A stretch of DNA of 64,000 nucleotides from Photorhabdus australis DSM 17609 (GTDB taxonomy: Bacteria > Pseudomonadota > Gammaproteobacteria > Enterobacterales > Enterobacteriaceae): positions 62,001 through 126,000 of the forward strand of contig NZ_JONO01000006.1 of NCBI RefSeq assembly GCF_000711895.1, written 5' to 3'. The position numbers and the translations under genes were made by a program. The notes beneath the pieces were generated by a model. It saw only the letters and a list, made by a program, of their open reading frames with translations, was not told the DNA's origin and did no database searches. The first letter of the stretch is position 1. Every line of letters begins with the position of its first letter. Of this stretch, positions 35,935 through 45,322 are shown piece after piece.

Positions 35935-36074
35935 CCAGTATCCGGACAAAATCATGACGTATTTTTTAGGGTAAGACTCTGCTATGGAGCAGGCTGTCGA
36001 CTCAGCCATAACATCAGCCCTTATTAATAATATGAATGCCCATCATTTATGGTTGAACAGCGATGGAAACTGGA

Positions 36075-36542
36075 ATGAATTTACGAACGTATCCTTATTT
36101 AGCACTGGTGATAGTCCTGTTGGCACTGAGCTGGGCAGCTGATCATTATCACAGTAAAGCCGTAGTCTGGCGTGACAAGGCACAACAGGCTGAAAAGATG
36201 GCCAGACAGCAAGCCGCGATCCTTACCGAAATGAACATGCGCCAAAAACAGCTAACTGAACTGGATAGGCAGCATATGGAGAAACTGAACAATGCTGAAA
36301 GCGAAAATAATACTCTGCGCACTCAACTTGCCACTGGCACTCACCGGATGTATGTCGCAGGCAAGTGTCCCGTGTCCGGAGCCAGCGAAAGTACAACCGC
36401 CCGCCGCGTGGGCCATGATGCCTCCATCGAACTCGCTACAGATGCTGGACAAAACATTCTCGCTGTCCGAGAGGGGATCATCCGTGATCAACAAAAACTA
36501 AAATACTTGCAGGAGTATGTTCGCACGGAATGTCTGCGTTAG
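36075..36542 (+). CDS. Rz-like inner-membrane spanin (i-spanin)
   Basis: The 155-residue protein has one N-terminal membrane segment (YPYLALVIVLLALSWAA, residues ~6-22), then a periplasmic coiled-coil region rich in Gln, Lys and Glu (RDKAQQAEKMARQQAAILTE; QLTELDRQHMEKLNNAESEN), typical of Rz proteins. The ATG at 36075 is chosen since the duplicate at 49732 has the same start context. Together with Rz1, encoded within it in another frame, it fuses inner and outer membranes in the last lysis step. It could help release PVC or Tc particles from the cell. Confidence 0.88.
   Translation: MNLRTYPYLALVIVLLALSWAADHYHSKAVVWRDKAQQAEKMARQQAAILTEMNMRQKQLTELDRQHMEKLNNAESENNTLRTQLATGTHRMYVAGKCPVSGASESTTARRVGHDASIELATDAGQNILAVREGIIRDQQKLKYLQEYVRTECLR
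36292..36501 (+). CDS. Rz1-like outer-membrane lipoprotein spanin, embedded in Rz
   Basis: A 69-residue lipoprotein encoded wholly inside the Rz gene in the +1 frame. It has a signal peptide (MLKAKIILCALNLPLALTG) with lipobox LTGC, Cys20, then a short Pro-rich mature part (CPEPAKVQPPAAWAMMPPSN), the hallmark of Rz1 o-spanins. GGAG precedes the ATG by 9 bases. Overlapping Rz/Rz1 architecture is well known from lambda; the conserved lipobox in the second copy (49928) supports selection for this frame. Confidence 0.85.
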   Translation: MLKAKIILCALNLPLALTGCMSQASVPCPEPAKVQPPAAWAMMPPSNSLQMLDKTFSLSERGSSVINKN

Positions 36543-36586
36543 TGATCCGGCTTTCTGAAAATATTACTTATATTCGAATTCCGTTC

Positions 36587-36718
36587 TATACCCAATGGAT
36601 TTCAAGATGCATCGCGACGGCAAGGGAGCGAATCCCCGGGAGCATAGAGAAAACTATGTGACCGGGGTGAGTGAGTGCAGCCAACAAAGAGGCAACTTGA
36701 AAGATGACAGGTATATAA
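36587..36718 (+). repeat. Dispersed palindromic repeat, full-length copy 2
   Basis: About 130 bases highly similar to 10490-10614 through the blocks CAATGGATTTCAAGATGCAT, AGGGAGCGAATCCCCGGGAG, GTGACCGGGGTGAG and AACAAAGAGGCAACTTGAAA. The left end TATACCC and right end GGTATATA are inverted. It follows the Rz gene and separates the two lysis cassettes. Confidence 0.8.
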
Positions 36719-37053
36719 AAGGCTGCTTGGTATTTCACTTTGCTCAGTGAAGCCAATATAGCAGCAAAAAATTTCGGCGCTTATTGCAGCGAAATAAAAT
36801 TATCCAGAGTGTGGGTCTCAGGGAGAGCAACTGTCTGATAACGCCCTAATAAAAATCTCGATTTCTCAGTAAGTTTGCCAATCATATGTAAAAAAATAAA
36901 TAACCATATAAATTATAAGGGTTAGTAAAAGCCAATACGTTGATTATTATTTCCCACCTTAATTATGTCATAAGACATAGTTTTCTATGCATTGATATCT
37001 CTGTGTATTTTTTGTTCCCGGCGTAAAAAGTCACCTGTTTAACGGAGGGGAGA
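36719..37053 (+). other. Intergenic region ahead of the second lysozyme gene
   Basis: AT-rich spacer with stops in every frame. It probably contains the promoter of the lysozyme-Tc unit; GGAGGGGAGA directly before the ATG at 37054 is a strong ribosome-binding site. No gene or RNA recognised. Confidence 0.4.
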
Positions 37054-37485
37054 ATGAAGCTGAGTGAAAAAGGGCTTGAGCTGATAAAACAGTTTGAAGG
37101 TCTTCGCCTTCATGCCTATCAGTGTTCGGCGAACGTTTGGACTATTGGTTACGGACATACTGCTGGCGTTCGTTCTGGAGATGTTATCAGCGCTGAAAAG
37201 GCAGATGCTTTTCTGCGCCAGGATGTGGCTGATGCTGAATGCACGATAAACAATGCGGTCAGGGTTTCGATTAACCAGCATCAGTTCGATGCACTGGTCT
37301 CCTTTGTTTTCAATCTGGGGGCAGGGAATTTCCGCTCTTCAACGTTGCTGAAAAAACTGAACGCCGGAGATTATGCCGGTGCGGGCAGTGAGCTGCTGCG
37401 CTGGGTGAATGCCGGTGGGCAAAGACTGGCCGGTCTGGTGCGTCGGCGGGAAGCCGAAAAAATGTTGTTTGAAACACCCGTGTAA
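37054..37485 (+). CDS. Phage-type lysozyme (GH24, T4/P1-like)
   Basis: The 143-residue soluble muramidase has the catalytic arrangement Glu15-x8-Cys24-x5-Thr30 in FEGLRLHAYQCSANVWTIG, the phage variant of the T4 Glu-Asp-Thr triad, and the C-terminal FNLGAGNFRSSTLLKKLNAG and LLRWVNAGGQRLAGLVRRR. No signal anchor is present, so it would need a holin. It is the intact twin of 35505-35934. It lies 142 bases ahead of the TcA gene, in the place where Tc loci of Photorhabdus and Yersinia commonly carry lysis genes; those in Yersinia are linked to Tc release. Confidence 0.93.
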   Translation: MKLSEKGLELIKQFEGLRLHAYQCSANVWTIGYGHTAGVRSGDVISAEKADAFLRQDVADAECTINNAVRVSINQHQFDALVSFVFNLGAGNFRSSTLLKKLNAGDYAGAGSELLRWVNAGGQRLAGLVRRREAEKMLFETPV

Positions 37486-37627
37486 TTGGTATCCGGACAA
37501 AATCATAACGCATTTTGTTCAGGGAGCAATTCTGCTAGGAGCTGGATGCGGTCTGCATTCGTCACGGATGAATAACCAACGTTGCTTATCGGCAACTGAA
37601 CTGAAACGATGATGAGAGGTAATTACT

Positions 37628-40600
37628 ATGTATCATACTGATGACATATTGGAAAAACTGAACAACCACGAAAAGACCCCAAACGGCCTGAAATCAGGCG
37701 ATAACCGGCCAGTCACCCTGCCTGATATTATGGTGCGCTCGTTTGCCGAGGTGAAAGCGCTGGCCGGCGACAGCCTGACCTGGGGGGAAACCAACTTCCT
37801 GTATAAACAGGCACAGCAGGAACTGAAAGAAAATAAAATGACCGAATCCCGGATTCTGAGCCGGGCCAACCCGCAGTTGGCTAATGCTGTACGTCTGGGC
37901 ATTCGTCAATCATCTATGCTGCGCAGCTATGATGACCTGTTCGGAGGGCGTGCCAGTAAATTTGTTAAGCCGGGTTCGGTGGCCTCGATGTTCTCCCCAG
38001 CCGGTTACCTGACCGAGCTCTATCGCGAAGCCAGAAAACTGCACCCGGATGATTCAGAGTATAACCTGGATAAACGCCGTCCGGACTTGGCCTCCCTGTC
38101 GCTGTCCCAGAACAATATGGATGACGAGCTGTCCACGCTGTCCCTTTCCAATGAATTGCTGCTGAATACCCTTCAGACAAAAGAAAATAACAATTATGAC
38201 GGTGTGATGGAGATGCTCTCTGCCTACCGCCAGACGGGAATGACGCCGTTCCATCTGCCTTATGAAACCGTCCGGCAAGCCATTATGCTGCAGGATGCCG
38301 AGTTTGCTGCCTTCCGGCGCAATCCGGCTGTGGCCCAGAAAATGGATACTGCTTCCCTGCTCAGTATAAACGCGGATATCTCGCCGGAACTGTATGAAAT
38401 CCTCACTGAAGAAATTACGGAAGCCAATGTTGATGAGCTGATAAAGAAAAACTTTGGGGAAAATACGAATACCAGCATTTTCCAGAACATCGCCTATCTC
38501 GCCCGGTACTATGGCTTGACGTATGATGAGCTCACCTCGCTTCTGGGAATGGTATCGGTTAGCAGTGACGTTAAACCGGGCGTTCAGTATTATAAAAATG
38601 ACCAGTTGATAACTTTGCTCAACGATGATGGGCAGTTAAACGCGGTCCTCATTCGGCGGACTGAGGGAGGTAACGCTTATCAGTTTGGGTATGCCGAGCT
38701 GGTACCTACTGGATTAAATAACTATCTGTTTAATTTTACTATTGTAAATAACGCCAAGGCGGGTTCCATGCAGGTGGGGACCAGTGGATATGGTTCAAAG
38801 GACATATTTAGCAGTGAAAATATCGATGTCAAGAGCGGGGTACCAATCAGCCTGCCGGTTACGTTATCCGACGAGCAGATAAAAAAAACTGTTAATATCG
38901 GCGTTACCCGTGTGGGAGGAGGGTATTACGCCAATGTTAATTATGATATCAGCCAATATCCCTTCAGTGTCTTCCTGCTTAAATTAAACAAACTTATACG
39001 TCTCTACAAGGCGACCGGCATTGCCCCGTCCGATATCCGTACCGTCATTGAGAGCAGCAATCCCGACCTGACCCTCACCCGTGATGTGCTGAGTCAACTG
39101 TTCTGGGTTAATTACTATATGCAGACTTATGGCATTGACGTGTCTGCTGCCCTGGTGCTGTCCGGAGCGGCTATCAGTCAGATAAGCCACGACAATCAGG
39201 CAAGCGCATTCACTCGCCTGTTCAACAGTCCGCCGCTGAATAATCAGGAGTTTTCTGCTGACGGAGTAGTACTGAATCTGGAACCGGATACATCAAAAGA
39301 TGCCTTCCGGCGGGCCGCTATAAAGCGTGCCCTGCAGGTTAACGATACGGAGCTGTACATCCTTTACACGCTTACCAGCACAGATAAAGATACGGAAGGC
39401 AAGGATATCGCCTTCACAACGACTATCGGCAACCTTTCAGCGCTTTACCGCACCCGCCTGCTGGCAGAGGTAAATAACCTTTCCGTCACCGAGCTTAGCA
39501 TGCTGCTGTCTGTTTCACCTTATGCCGGCAGGAAGCTGGACACCCTGACCGGCTCTGACTTGTCAGGGTTGGTTAGCTTCATTACCCGGTATACACTCTG
39601 GCTAAAAGACCAGAACTGGACGGTCAGCGATGTGTATCTGATGACCACTGAGTATTACAATACCTCAATGACGACAGATATTGAAAGTCTGGTTACCGTT
39701 CTGAGGAATGATGTGCAGGTTCCCGATGGCGGCTGGCATACAGCTGACATGGCATGTCAAATTATGGCACCGGTTATTGCACCGGTTATGCAACTGGAGT
39801 CAGCTGAAATCGCCAAAACCACCCTTCTCTGGGTTGACCATTTGAAACCAGATGGATGGGCCGGGCGTTTCCTCAAGTTAGTTCTGGAGGGTCCCAGCCA
39901 AGGCAGTGAAACGGAAGAGATTGTCACTTTTTATCGGGTACTGGTGCAGATGGCGCTCATTGTGCATACTTTAGGTCTTACAGAGAACGAACTGCAATTG
40001 GCCGTAACACAACCCATAGAATTCCAAGGAGTATCACCGCTGCTGCATGATATTGCCACCGTGCGGAGTCTGGCGCGCTTTCATGGCTGGTTGCAGCAGT
40101 GCGGAACATCGGCCACGGAGGTGCTGTCTGCGCTGGGCGGGGGAACTCTGACCCCGGTACAACTGGCACAGGCAATGTGTCTGGATGAGCTGATAGTTGC
40201 ACAGGGACTGGCGCAGCTCGACAGTACCGCCACCACTTTCAGCAGTTGGACGGAGGTGGACATCACATTGCAGTGGGTGGATATGGCCACCACGCTGGGT
40301 ATCACGCCGGATGGCGTCAGCGCCCTGATTAAGGTGAAACTCTCTGCCACTGCCGGTCAGACCCCTTACAGCGAGTGGGTCTCCCTGAGTCATATGTTGC
40401 AAGCGGGACTCAGCAGCCGGCAGACCACGCAGCTGCAGGCCACACTGGATGAGGCCCTCAGTACCGCCATCAGTGCCTACGCCATTAAAAATATCGCGCC
40501 ATCCGGGGTGACCGACCGCGACAAGCTTTACAGCTGGCTGCTGTTGGATAACCAGGTCTCCGCGCAGGTGAAAACCACCCGGCTGGCGGAGGCGATTGCC

Positions 40601-43600
40601 AGCGTGCAGTTGTACGTCAACCGGGCGCTGAGTGGCCAGGAAACTGGCGTGGACAACACGGTAAGAGCCCGTCCGTTCTTTACTGACTGGGACACTTACA
40701 ACAAGCGCTACAGCACCTGGGCCGGGGTATCAGAGCTGGTTTACTATCCGGAAAACTACGTTGATCCGACCCTGCGCCTTGGACAGACCGGCATGATGAA
40801 CGAGATGCTGCAATCGCTCAGCCAGAGCCAGCTGACCAGTGATTCGGTGGAAGAGGCGTTTAAAACCTACATGACCCGTTTTGAGGAGATTGCCAATCTT
40901 GACATTATCAGTGGTTATCATGACAGCGTCAGCGACCAGAAGGGAACGACGTATTTGATTGGGCGCTCCGCTATTGGCGATTATTACTGGCGCTCGGCGG
41001 ATATCGGAAAAATGTCGTCGGACGGAAAATTACCTGCGAATGCCTGGTGCGAATGGAAGAAAATTACCGCAGCCATTTCCGCCGTCAATAATCTGGTGCG
41101 CCCGGTTATCTTTCAGTCAAGGCTGTATCTCGTCTGGGTGGAAGGTAAAGCGGTGGCTACCACCACAAATAACACCACGACAACCTCCACGGAATATGCG
41201 CTGAAATATGCGCATATCCTGCATGATGGGACATGGAGTGCACCGGTATCTATTACTCTGCAAAATGAAATCATCATGCCTGGCGAAACCAATATTGCCA
41301 ATATTGGCATGTACAGTGCCCAGGATGTGGATGGTGAGCCGCTGGAAATCCTGTTTTATAAAAAACAAGACAGTTATAGCAAAGACAAATACCCATCGGA
41401 TATATCCGGACTGCGCATTCTCTCCGACGGCAGTTCTAAGAATATTGACCCTAGCGTTGCCAGCGCAATGGCTGGTTATATTTATCCTCAGCTGGATACA
41501 ACGACTGACGTGAGGCTGAACACGCCTTATGCCGGCGGGGAAACCCGTGTCAGCGTATCCGGCTGGAGGCAGAAGGATTACACGTGGGGATATAAATCTT
41601 ACACCATCATGTTCGGTAGCAAACTGTCAGATATTACAGCCACATTTTTGAAAGATACTCAGCAGGTCAGTCTGAAGTTTAATGCGACCGCCAGAGTTGT
41701 TTATAACGGCGTGGGGGGATGTCGGAGCCGAACCCTGGTTGATATGATGAAAAGTGTTGGCAGTATTGGTGACGTTTTTTACCTGCCGCAAACGGTGGAC
41801 AGAAGTAATATCGCACTCAGTAGCGGCAGAAACTTTGAGTGTGTCTTCAAAAATCGTTCAGACAATACCTATGATGCTGCGATTCTGGTAACTGATGGTA
41901 TTTCCCCTGTATCCGGTGACAAAATTTATGGTTTTAATGATTCCTCAGCTGATAAATTAAATTCCGCATCAGCAGTCGCGGACCTTTACTCTTTTACTCT
42001 GGATACCAACCATAATAAATTATGGAGGCGCATTCAGACGAACTTTAAACCAGAAAACTACGTTTATGCTCTAATGTCACCTGTCACTGGCGTCATTGCT
42101 ACATTGCCCATTTCATCGAATGAGCTAATGTTTAGCAATTTCGTCCAAATAAATACCCAGATAAATCCCGGAAATGTGAAGCTTGATGTTACGGAGGCGA
42201 GCAAAGCCTTCACGTCAGATAAGCGTTCAAAATATACATTTGATGAGTCATTGTTTGATTTCACCAATAAAGAGGTCTCTGTTCCCCTGAGCGCATTCAG
42301 TGGCAACACTGCTCAGGTTTCCTTCATGTTCAGAGCTAATGCTCCCACCGGAGATGAGCGCCCGCTGGGCAGCGAAACACTCAGCCTGACCCTGACCCGG
42401 GTCACAGAAACCTCACTGCCGGCCATCACGCTGAACCGTACAGAGGAGGGTGCCCAGTATTTACAGTACGGTGTTTACCGTATCCGGGTGAATACGCTTT
42501 TCGCAAAACAGCTGGTTGCCCGGGCCAATGCTGGGCTGGATACCGTCCTGTCGATGGCAACCCAGCAGATCGAGGAGCCCAAACTTGGTGAGGGTTTCTA
42601 CGCGAATTTTGTTCTGTCCAAATACGATCCTGATATTCATGGTGATGAATGCTGGTTCCACATCAAAATTGGAAATATTGATGGTTCTGCTGAAATGCGT
42701 CCTTACTATCAGGGTGAGTTATCGGATACGGAAACCAGTGTAAGACTTTTTATTCCTTATGCTAAAGATTTTTACTGTCATGAAGGTGTACGGCTGGGGG
42801 TAGAGTATAAGAAAGCTAATTATTATGACAAAAGTTGGGAAGCAGCATTCTTCTATTTCGATGAAGAAACTAAAAAATTTGTTTTAATCAACGATGCAGA
42901 TCACGATTCCGCTATGTCATTGGCCGGTAAGGTAAGTAACGTCAAAAAATATAAAGGTTTTGATGAGGTCTCAGTACTGAACAATCAGACAACCGAACCC
43001 ATGGACTTCAATGGAGCCAATGCCCTCTATTTCTGGGAGATGTTCTACTACGTGCCGATGATGGTGTTTAAACGCCTGCTGCAGGAGAGCCGCTTCACTG
43101 AGGCCACACAGTGGATAAAATATATCTGGAACCCGGAAGGCTATTATCTGATGAATGGGCAACCTGCCCTCTATCAATGGAACGTCCGTCCGCTACAGGA
43201 GGAGACCACCTGGCACGCTAATCCCCTGGACTCGGTGGACCCGGATGCGGTGGCGCAGGCCGACCCGATGCATTACAAGGTGGCCACCTTTATGTCGTAC
43301 CTCGACCTGCTGATTGCCCGCGGCGACGCGGCCTACCGCCAGCTGGAGCGTGACACCCTCAATGAAGCCAAAATGTGGTACGTGCAGGCGCTGGATGTTC
43401 TCGGCGATGAACCCTATCTGACACCGGGTACGGACTGGCGCAACCCGCGCCTGACCGATGCAGCCAACCAGACTGCCCAGAAAACCGCCCAGCAGGCGCT
43501 GCAGGCGGTGCGGCAGCAGATTACGGCAGGTAAGTTACGTACCGCAAATTCGCTGACCGCCCTGTTCCTGCCGCAGCAGAATGAAAAACTGCAGGGGTAC

Positions 43601-45268
43601 TGGCAGACACTGGCCCAGCGCCTGTACAACCTGCGTCATAACCTCTCCATTGACGGTCAGCCACTGTTGCTGTCTGTTTATGCTAAACCGGCTGACCCAG
43701 CCGCTCTGCTCAGTGCAGCGGTCAATGCTTCACAGGGTGGCAGCGACCTGCCAGCGGCAGTCATGCCGCTGTACCGCTTCCCGGTGATGCTGGAGAGTGC
43801 GAAAGGGATGGTCAGTCAGTTGAGCCAGTTTGGCAGCACGCTACTGGGCATCACCGAGCGGCAGGATGCGGAGGCGCTGTCCGAGTTGCTGCAGACACAG
43901 GGTGCGGAGTTGGTCCGCCAGAGTATTGCGCTGCAGGAGAAGACCCTCGCCGAAATCGATGCCGACCAGATTGCCCTGCAGGAAAGCCGCAACGGTGCGC
44001 AGTCGCGGCTGGACAGCTACACTGCGCTGTATGATGAGCATATCAGTAGCCGTGAGCAGCATGCCTTGAACCTTAGTGTGTCTGCCGCGGCTCTTTCAAC
44101 CACGTCCGGCGTGTCCTATTCCATTGCCGCCGGTCTGGATGCCGCACCCAATATTTACGGCATGGCATTCGGCGGCTGCCGGTATGGCGGCCTCGCAAGG
44201 GCGGTGGGGATATGTACTGAGATTGCTGCCGGTAGTACACGTGCAGCCGCAGACTATATCAGCCAGTCGGAAGCCTACCGCCGTCGCCGTCAGGAGTGGG
44301 ACATCCAGCGTAACGCCGCCGAATCGGAAGTGAAACAGATTGACGCCCAGCTGGATGCGCTGACGGTGCGTCGTGAAGCCGCGGTGCTGCAGAAAACCTA
44401 TCTGGAGACCCAGCAGAGCCAGACGCAGGCCCAGCTCACCTTCCTGCAAAATAAATTCAGCAATAAAGCGTTGTATAACTGGCTGCGTGGCAAACTGGCG
44501 GCGATTTACTATCAGTTCTATGACCTGACGGTTTCCCGCTGCTTGATGGCGCAGCAGGCATATCAATGGGAGTTCAACGATGAATCTGCCAGTTTTATCA
44601 AACCCGGTGCCTGGCAGGGCACCTACGGAGGCCTGCTGGCCGGGGAGACGCTGATGCTGAATTTGGCACAGATGGAAGAAGCTCACCTGAAACAAGGGCA
44701 GCGCGCATTGGAAGTAGAACGGACTCTTTCTCTGGCCGAATTCTATGGCGGATTATCCAGCGAATCATTCAATCTTGCGGAGAAAATCGTCGAACTAGTG
44801 GGTAAAGGCTCAGGCAATGCTGGCAATGACAGTAATACGCTGGCGTTTGGTACAGGTACGGATACTAAAACTTCGTTGCAAGCGTCTATATCATTATCAG
44901 ACCTGAAGATTATGGATGATTACCCGGCATCCACGGGTAAGATCCGTCGTATCAAACAAATCAGTGTCTCTCTGCCCGCGTTGTTAGGACCATATCAGGA
45001 TATACAGGCGATTCTGTCTTACGGTGGCGATGCCACCTCCAGGTTAGCCAAAGGTTGTCAGGCGCTGGCGGTGTCGCATGGCATGAATGACAGCGGTCAG
45101 TTCCAGCTCGATTTCAACGATGGTAAGTTCCTGCCATTTGAGGGTATTGCCATTGATGACAAGGGCGCACTGACCCTGAGCTTTCCGAATGCAACCGGCA
45201 AACAGAAAGCGCTGCTGCTCAGCCTGAGTGACATCATTCTGCATATCCGTTACACCATCATGAACTGA
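37628..45268 (+). CDS. tcdA: Tc toxin TcA component (TcdA-like)
   Basis: The 2546-residue protein has the size and order of TcdA. The N-terminal VRP1-type region includes LRSYDDLFGGRASKFVKPGS, SMFSPAGYLTELYREARK and RRPDLASLSLSQNNMD, nearly identical to TcdA1 as I know it. The neuraminidase-like and receptor-binding domains lie in the centre (~1000-1600). The helical channel is at ~2080-2300, with the Gly/Ala-rich pore tip AAGLDAAPNIYGMAFGG near 2165-2185, and the TcB-binding domain is C-terminal. TcA forms the pentameric bell that binds cells and injects the toxin through its channel. AGAGGT precedes the start. The region ~1240-1680 is locally more AT-rich, as expected of exchangeable receptor-binding parts. 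The paralogue number (tcdA1-4) is not decided. Confidence 0.96.
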   Translation: MYHTDDILEKLNNHEKTPNGLKSGDNRPVTLPDIMVRSFAEVKALAGDSLTWGETNFLYKQAQQELKENKMTESRILSRANPQLANAVRLGIRQSSMLRSYDDLFGGRASKFVKPGSVASMFSPAGYLTELYREARKLHPDDSEYNLDKRRPDLASLSLSQNNMDDELSTLSLSNELLLNTLQTKENNNYDGVMEMLSAYRQTGMTPFHLPYETVRQAIMLQDAEFAAFRRNPAVAQKMDTASLLSINADISPELYEILTEEITEANVDELIKKNFGENTNTSIFQNIAYLARYYGLTYDELTSLLGMVSVSSDVKPGVQYYKNDQLITLLNDDGQLNAVLIRRTEGGNAYQFGYAELVPTGLNNYLFNFTIVNNAKAGSMQVGTSGYGSKDIFSSENIDVKSGVPISLPVTLSDEQIKKTVNIGVTRVGGGYYANVNYDISQYPFSVFLLKLNKLIRLYKATGIAPSDIRTVIESSNPDLTLTRDVLSQLFWVNYYMQTYGIDVSAALVLSGAAISQISHDNQASAFTRLFNSPPLNNQEFSADGVVLNLEPDTSKDAFRRAAIKRALQVNDTELYILYTLTSTDKDTEGKDIAFTTTIGNLSALYRTRLLAEVNNLSVTELSMLLSVSPYAGRKLDTLTGSDLSGLVSFITRYTLWLKDQNWTVSDVYLMTTEYYNTSMTTDIESLVTVLRNDVQVPDGGWHTADMACQIMAPVIAPVMQLESAEIAKTTLLWVDHLKPDGWAGRFLKLVLEGPSQGSETEEIVTFYRVLVQMALIVHTLGLTENELQLAVTQPIEFQGVSPLLHDIATVRSLARFHGWLQQCGTSATEVLSALGGGTLTPVQLAQAMCLDELIVAQGLAQLDSTATTFSSWTEVDITLQWVDMATTLGITPDGVSALIKVKLSATAGQTPYSEWVSLSHMLQAGLSSRQTTQLQATLDEALSTAISAYAIKNIAPSGVTDRDKLYSWLLLDNQVSAQVKTTRLAEAIASVQLYVNRALSGQETGVDNTVRARPFFTDWDTYNKRYSTWAGVSELVYYPENYVDPTLRLGQTGMMNEMLQSLSQSQLTSDSVEEAFKTYMTRFEEIANLDIISGYHDSVSDQKGTTYLIGRSAIGDYYWRSADIGKMSSDGKLPANAWCEWKKITAAISAVNNLVRPVIFQSRLYLVWVEGKAVATTTNNTTTTSTEYALKYAHILHDGTWSAPVSITLQNEIIMPGETNIANIGMYSAQDVDGEPLEILFYKKQDSYSKDKYPSDISGLRILSDGSSKNIDPSVASAMAGYIYPQLDTTTDVRLNTPYAGGETRVSVSGWRQKDYTWGYKSYTIMFGSKLSDITATFLKDTQQVSLKFNATARVVYNGVGGCRSRTLVDMMKSVGSIGDVFYLPQTVDRSNIALSSGRNFECVFKNRSDNTYDAAILVTDGISPVSGDKIYGFNDSSADKLNSASAVADLYSFTLDTNHNKLWRRIQTNFKPENYVYALMSPVTGVIATLPISSNELMFSNFVQINTQINPGNVKLDVTEASKAFTSDKRSKYTFDESLFDFTNKEVSVPLSAFSGNTAQVSFMFRANAPTGDERPLGSETLSLTLTRVTETSLPAITLNRTEEGAQYLQYGVYRIRVNTLFAKQLVARANAGLDTVLSMATQQIEEPKLGEGFYANFVLSKYDPDIHGDECWFHIKIGNIDGSAEMRPYYQGELSDTETSVRLFIPYAKDFYCHEGVRLGVEYKKANYYDKSWEAAFFYFDEETKKFVLINDADHDSAMSLAGKVSNVKKYKGFDEVSVLNNQTTEPMDFNGANALYFWEMFYYVPMMVFKRLLQESRFTEATQWIKYIWNPEGYYLMNGQPALYQWNVRPLQEETTWHANPLDSVDPDAVAQADPMHYKVATFMSYLDLLIARGDAAYRQLERDTLNEAKMWYVQALDVLGDEPYLTPGTDWRNPRLTDAANQTAQKTAQQALQAVRQQITAGKLRTANSLTALFLPQQNEKLQGYWQTLAQRLYNLRHNLSIDGQPLLLSVYAKPADPAALLSAAVNASQGGSDLPAAVMPLYRFPVMLESAKGMVSQLSQFGSTLLGITERQDAEALSELLQTQGAELVRQSIALQEKTLAEIDADQIALQESRNGAQSRLDSYTALYDEHISSREQHALNLSVSAAALSTTSGVSYSIAAGLDAAPNIYGMAFGGCRYGGLARAVGICTEIAAGSTRAAADYISQSEAYRRRRQEWDIQRNAAESEVKQIDAQLDALTVRREAAVLQKTYLETQQSQTQAQLTFLQNKFSNKALYNWLRGKLAAIYYQFYDLTVSRCLMAQQAYQWEFNDESASFIKPGAWQGTYGGLLAGETLMLNLAQMEEAHLKQGQRALEVERTLSLAEFYGGLSSESFNLAEKIVELVGKGSGNAGNDSNTLAFGTGTDTKTSLQASISLSDLKIMDDYPASTGKIRRIKQISVSLPALLGPYQDIQAILSYGGDATSRLAKGCQALAVSHGMNDSGQFQLDFNDGKFLPFEGIAIDDKGALTLSFPNATGKQKALLLSLSDIILHIRYTIMN

Positions 45269-45286
45269 GTCCCCCTTTAACGTTAC

Positions 45287-45308
45287 CAGGCGCCCCGCGA
45301 GGCGCCTG
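45287..45308 (+). other. Intercistronic hairpin tcdA/tcdB
   Basis: CAGGCGCC and GGCGCCTG form a perfect 8-bp stem around a 6-base loop, 18 bases after the tcdA stop, without a T-run. It may be a partial attenuator or mRNA-stability element that sets the expression ratio between TcA (five copies per toxin) and TcB (one copy). Confidence 0.55.
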
Positions 45309-45322
45309 TCAGGAGCTTTATA

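Noticed and set aside
44096..44695. A 199-codon minus-strand frame in tcdA, and similar long antisense frames in tcdB (45332-46003) and tccC (50255-50770, 51422-51952)
   Set aside because: These GC-rich genes give open antisense frames by codon bias; no domains or ribosome-binding sites support them.
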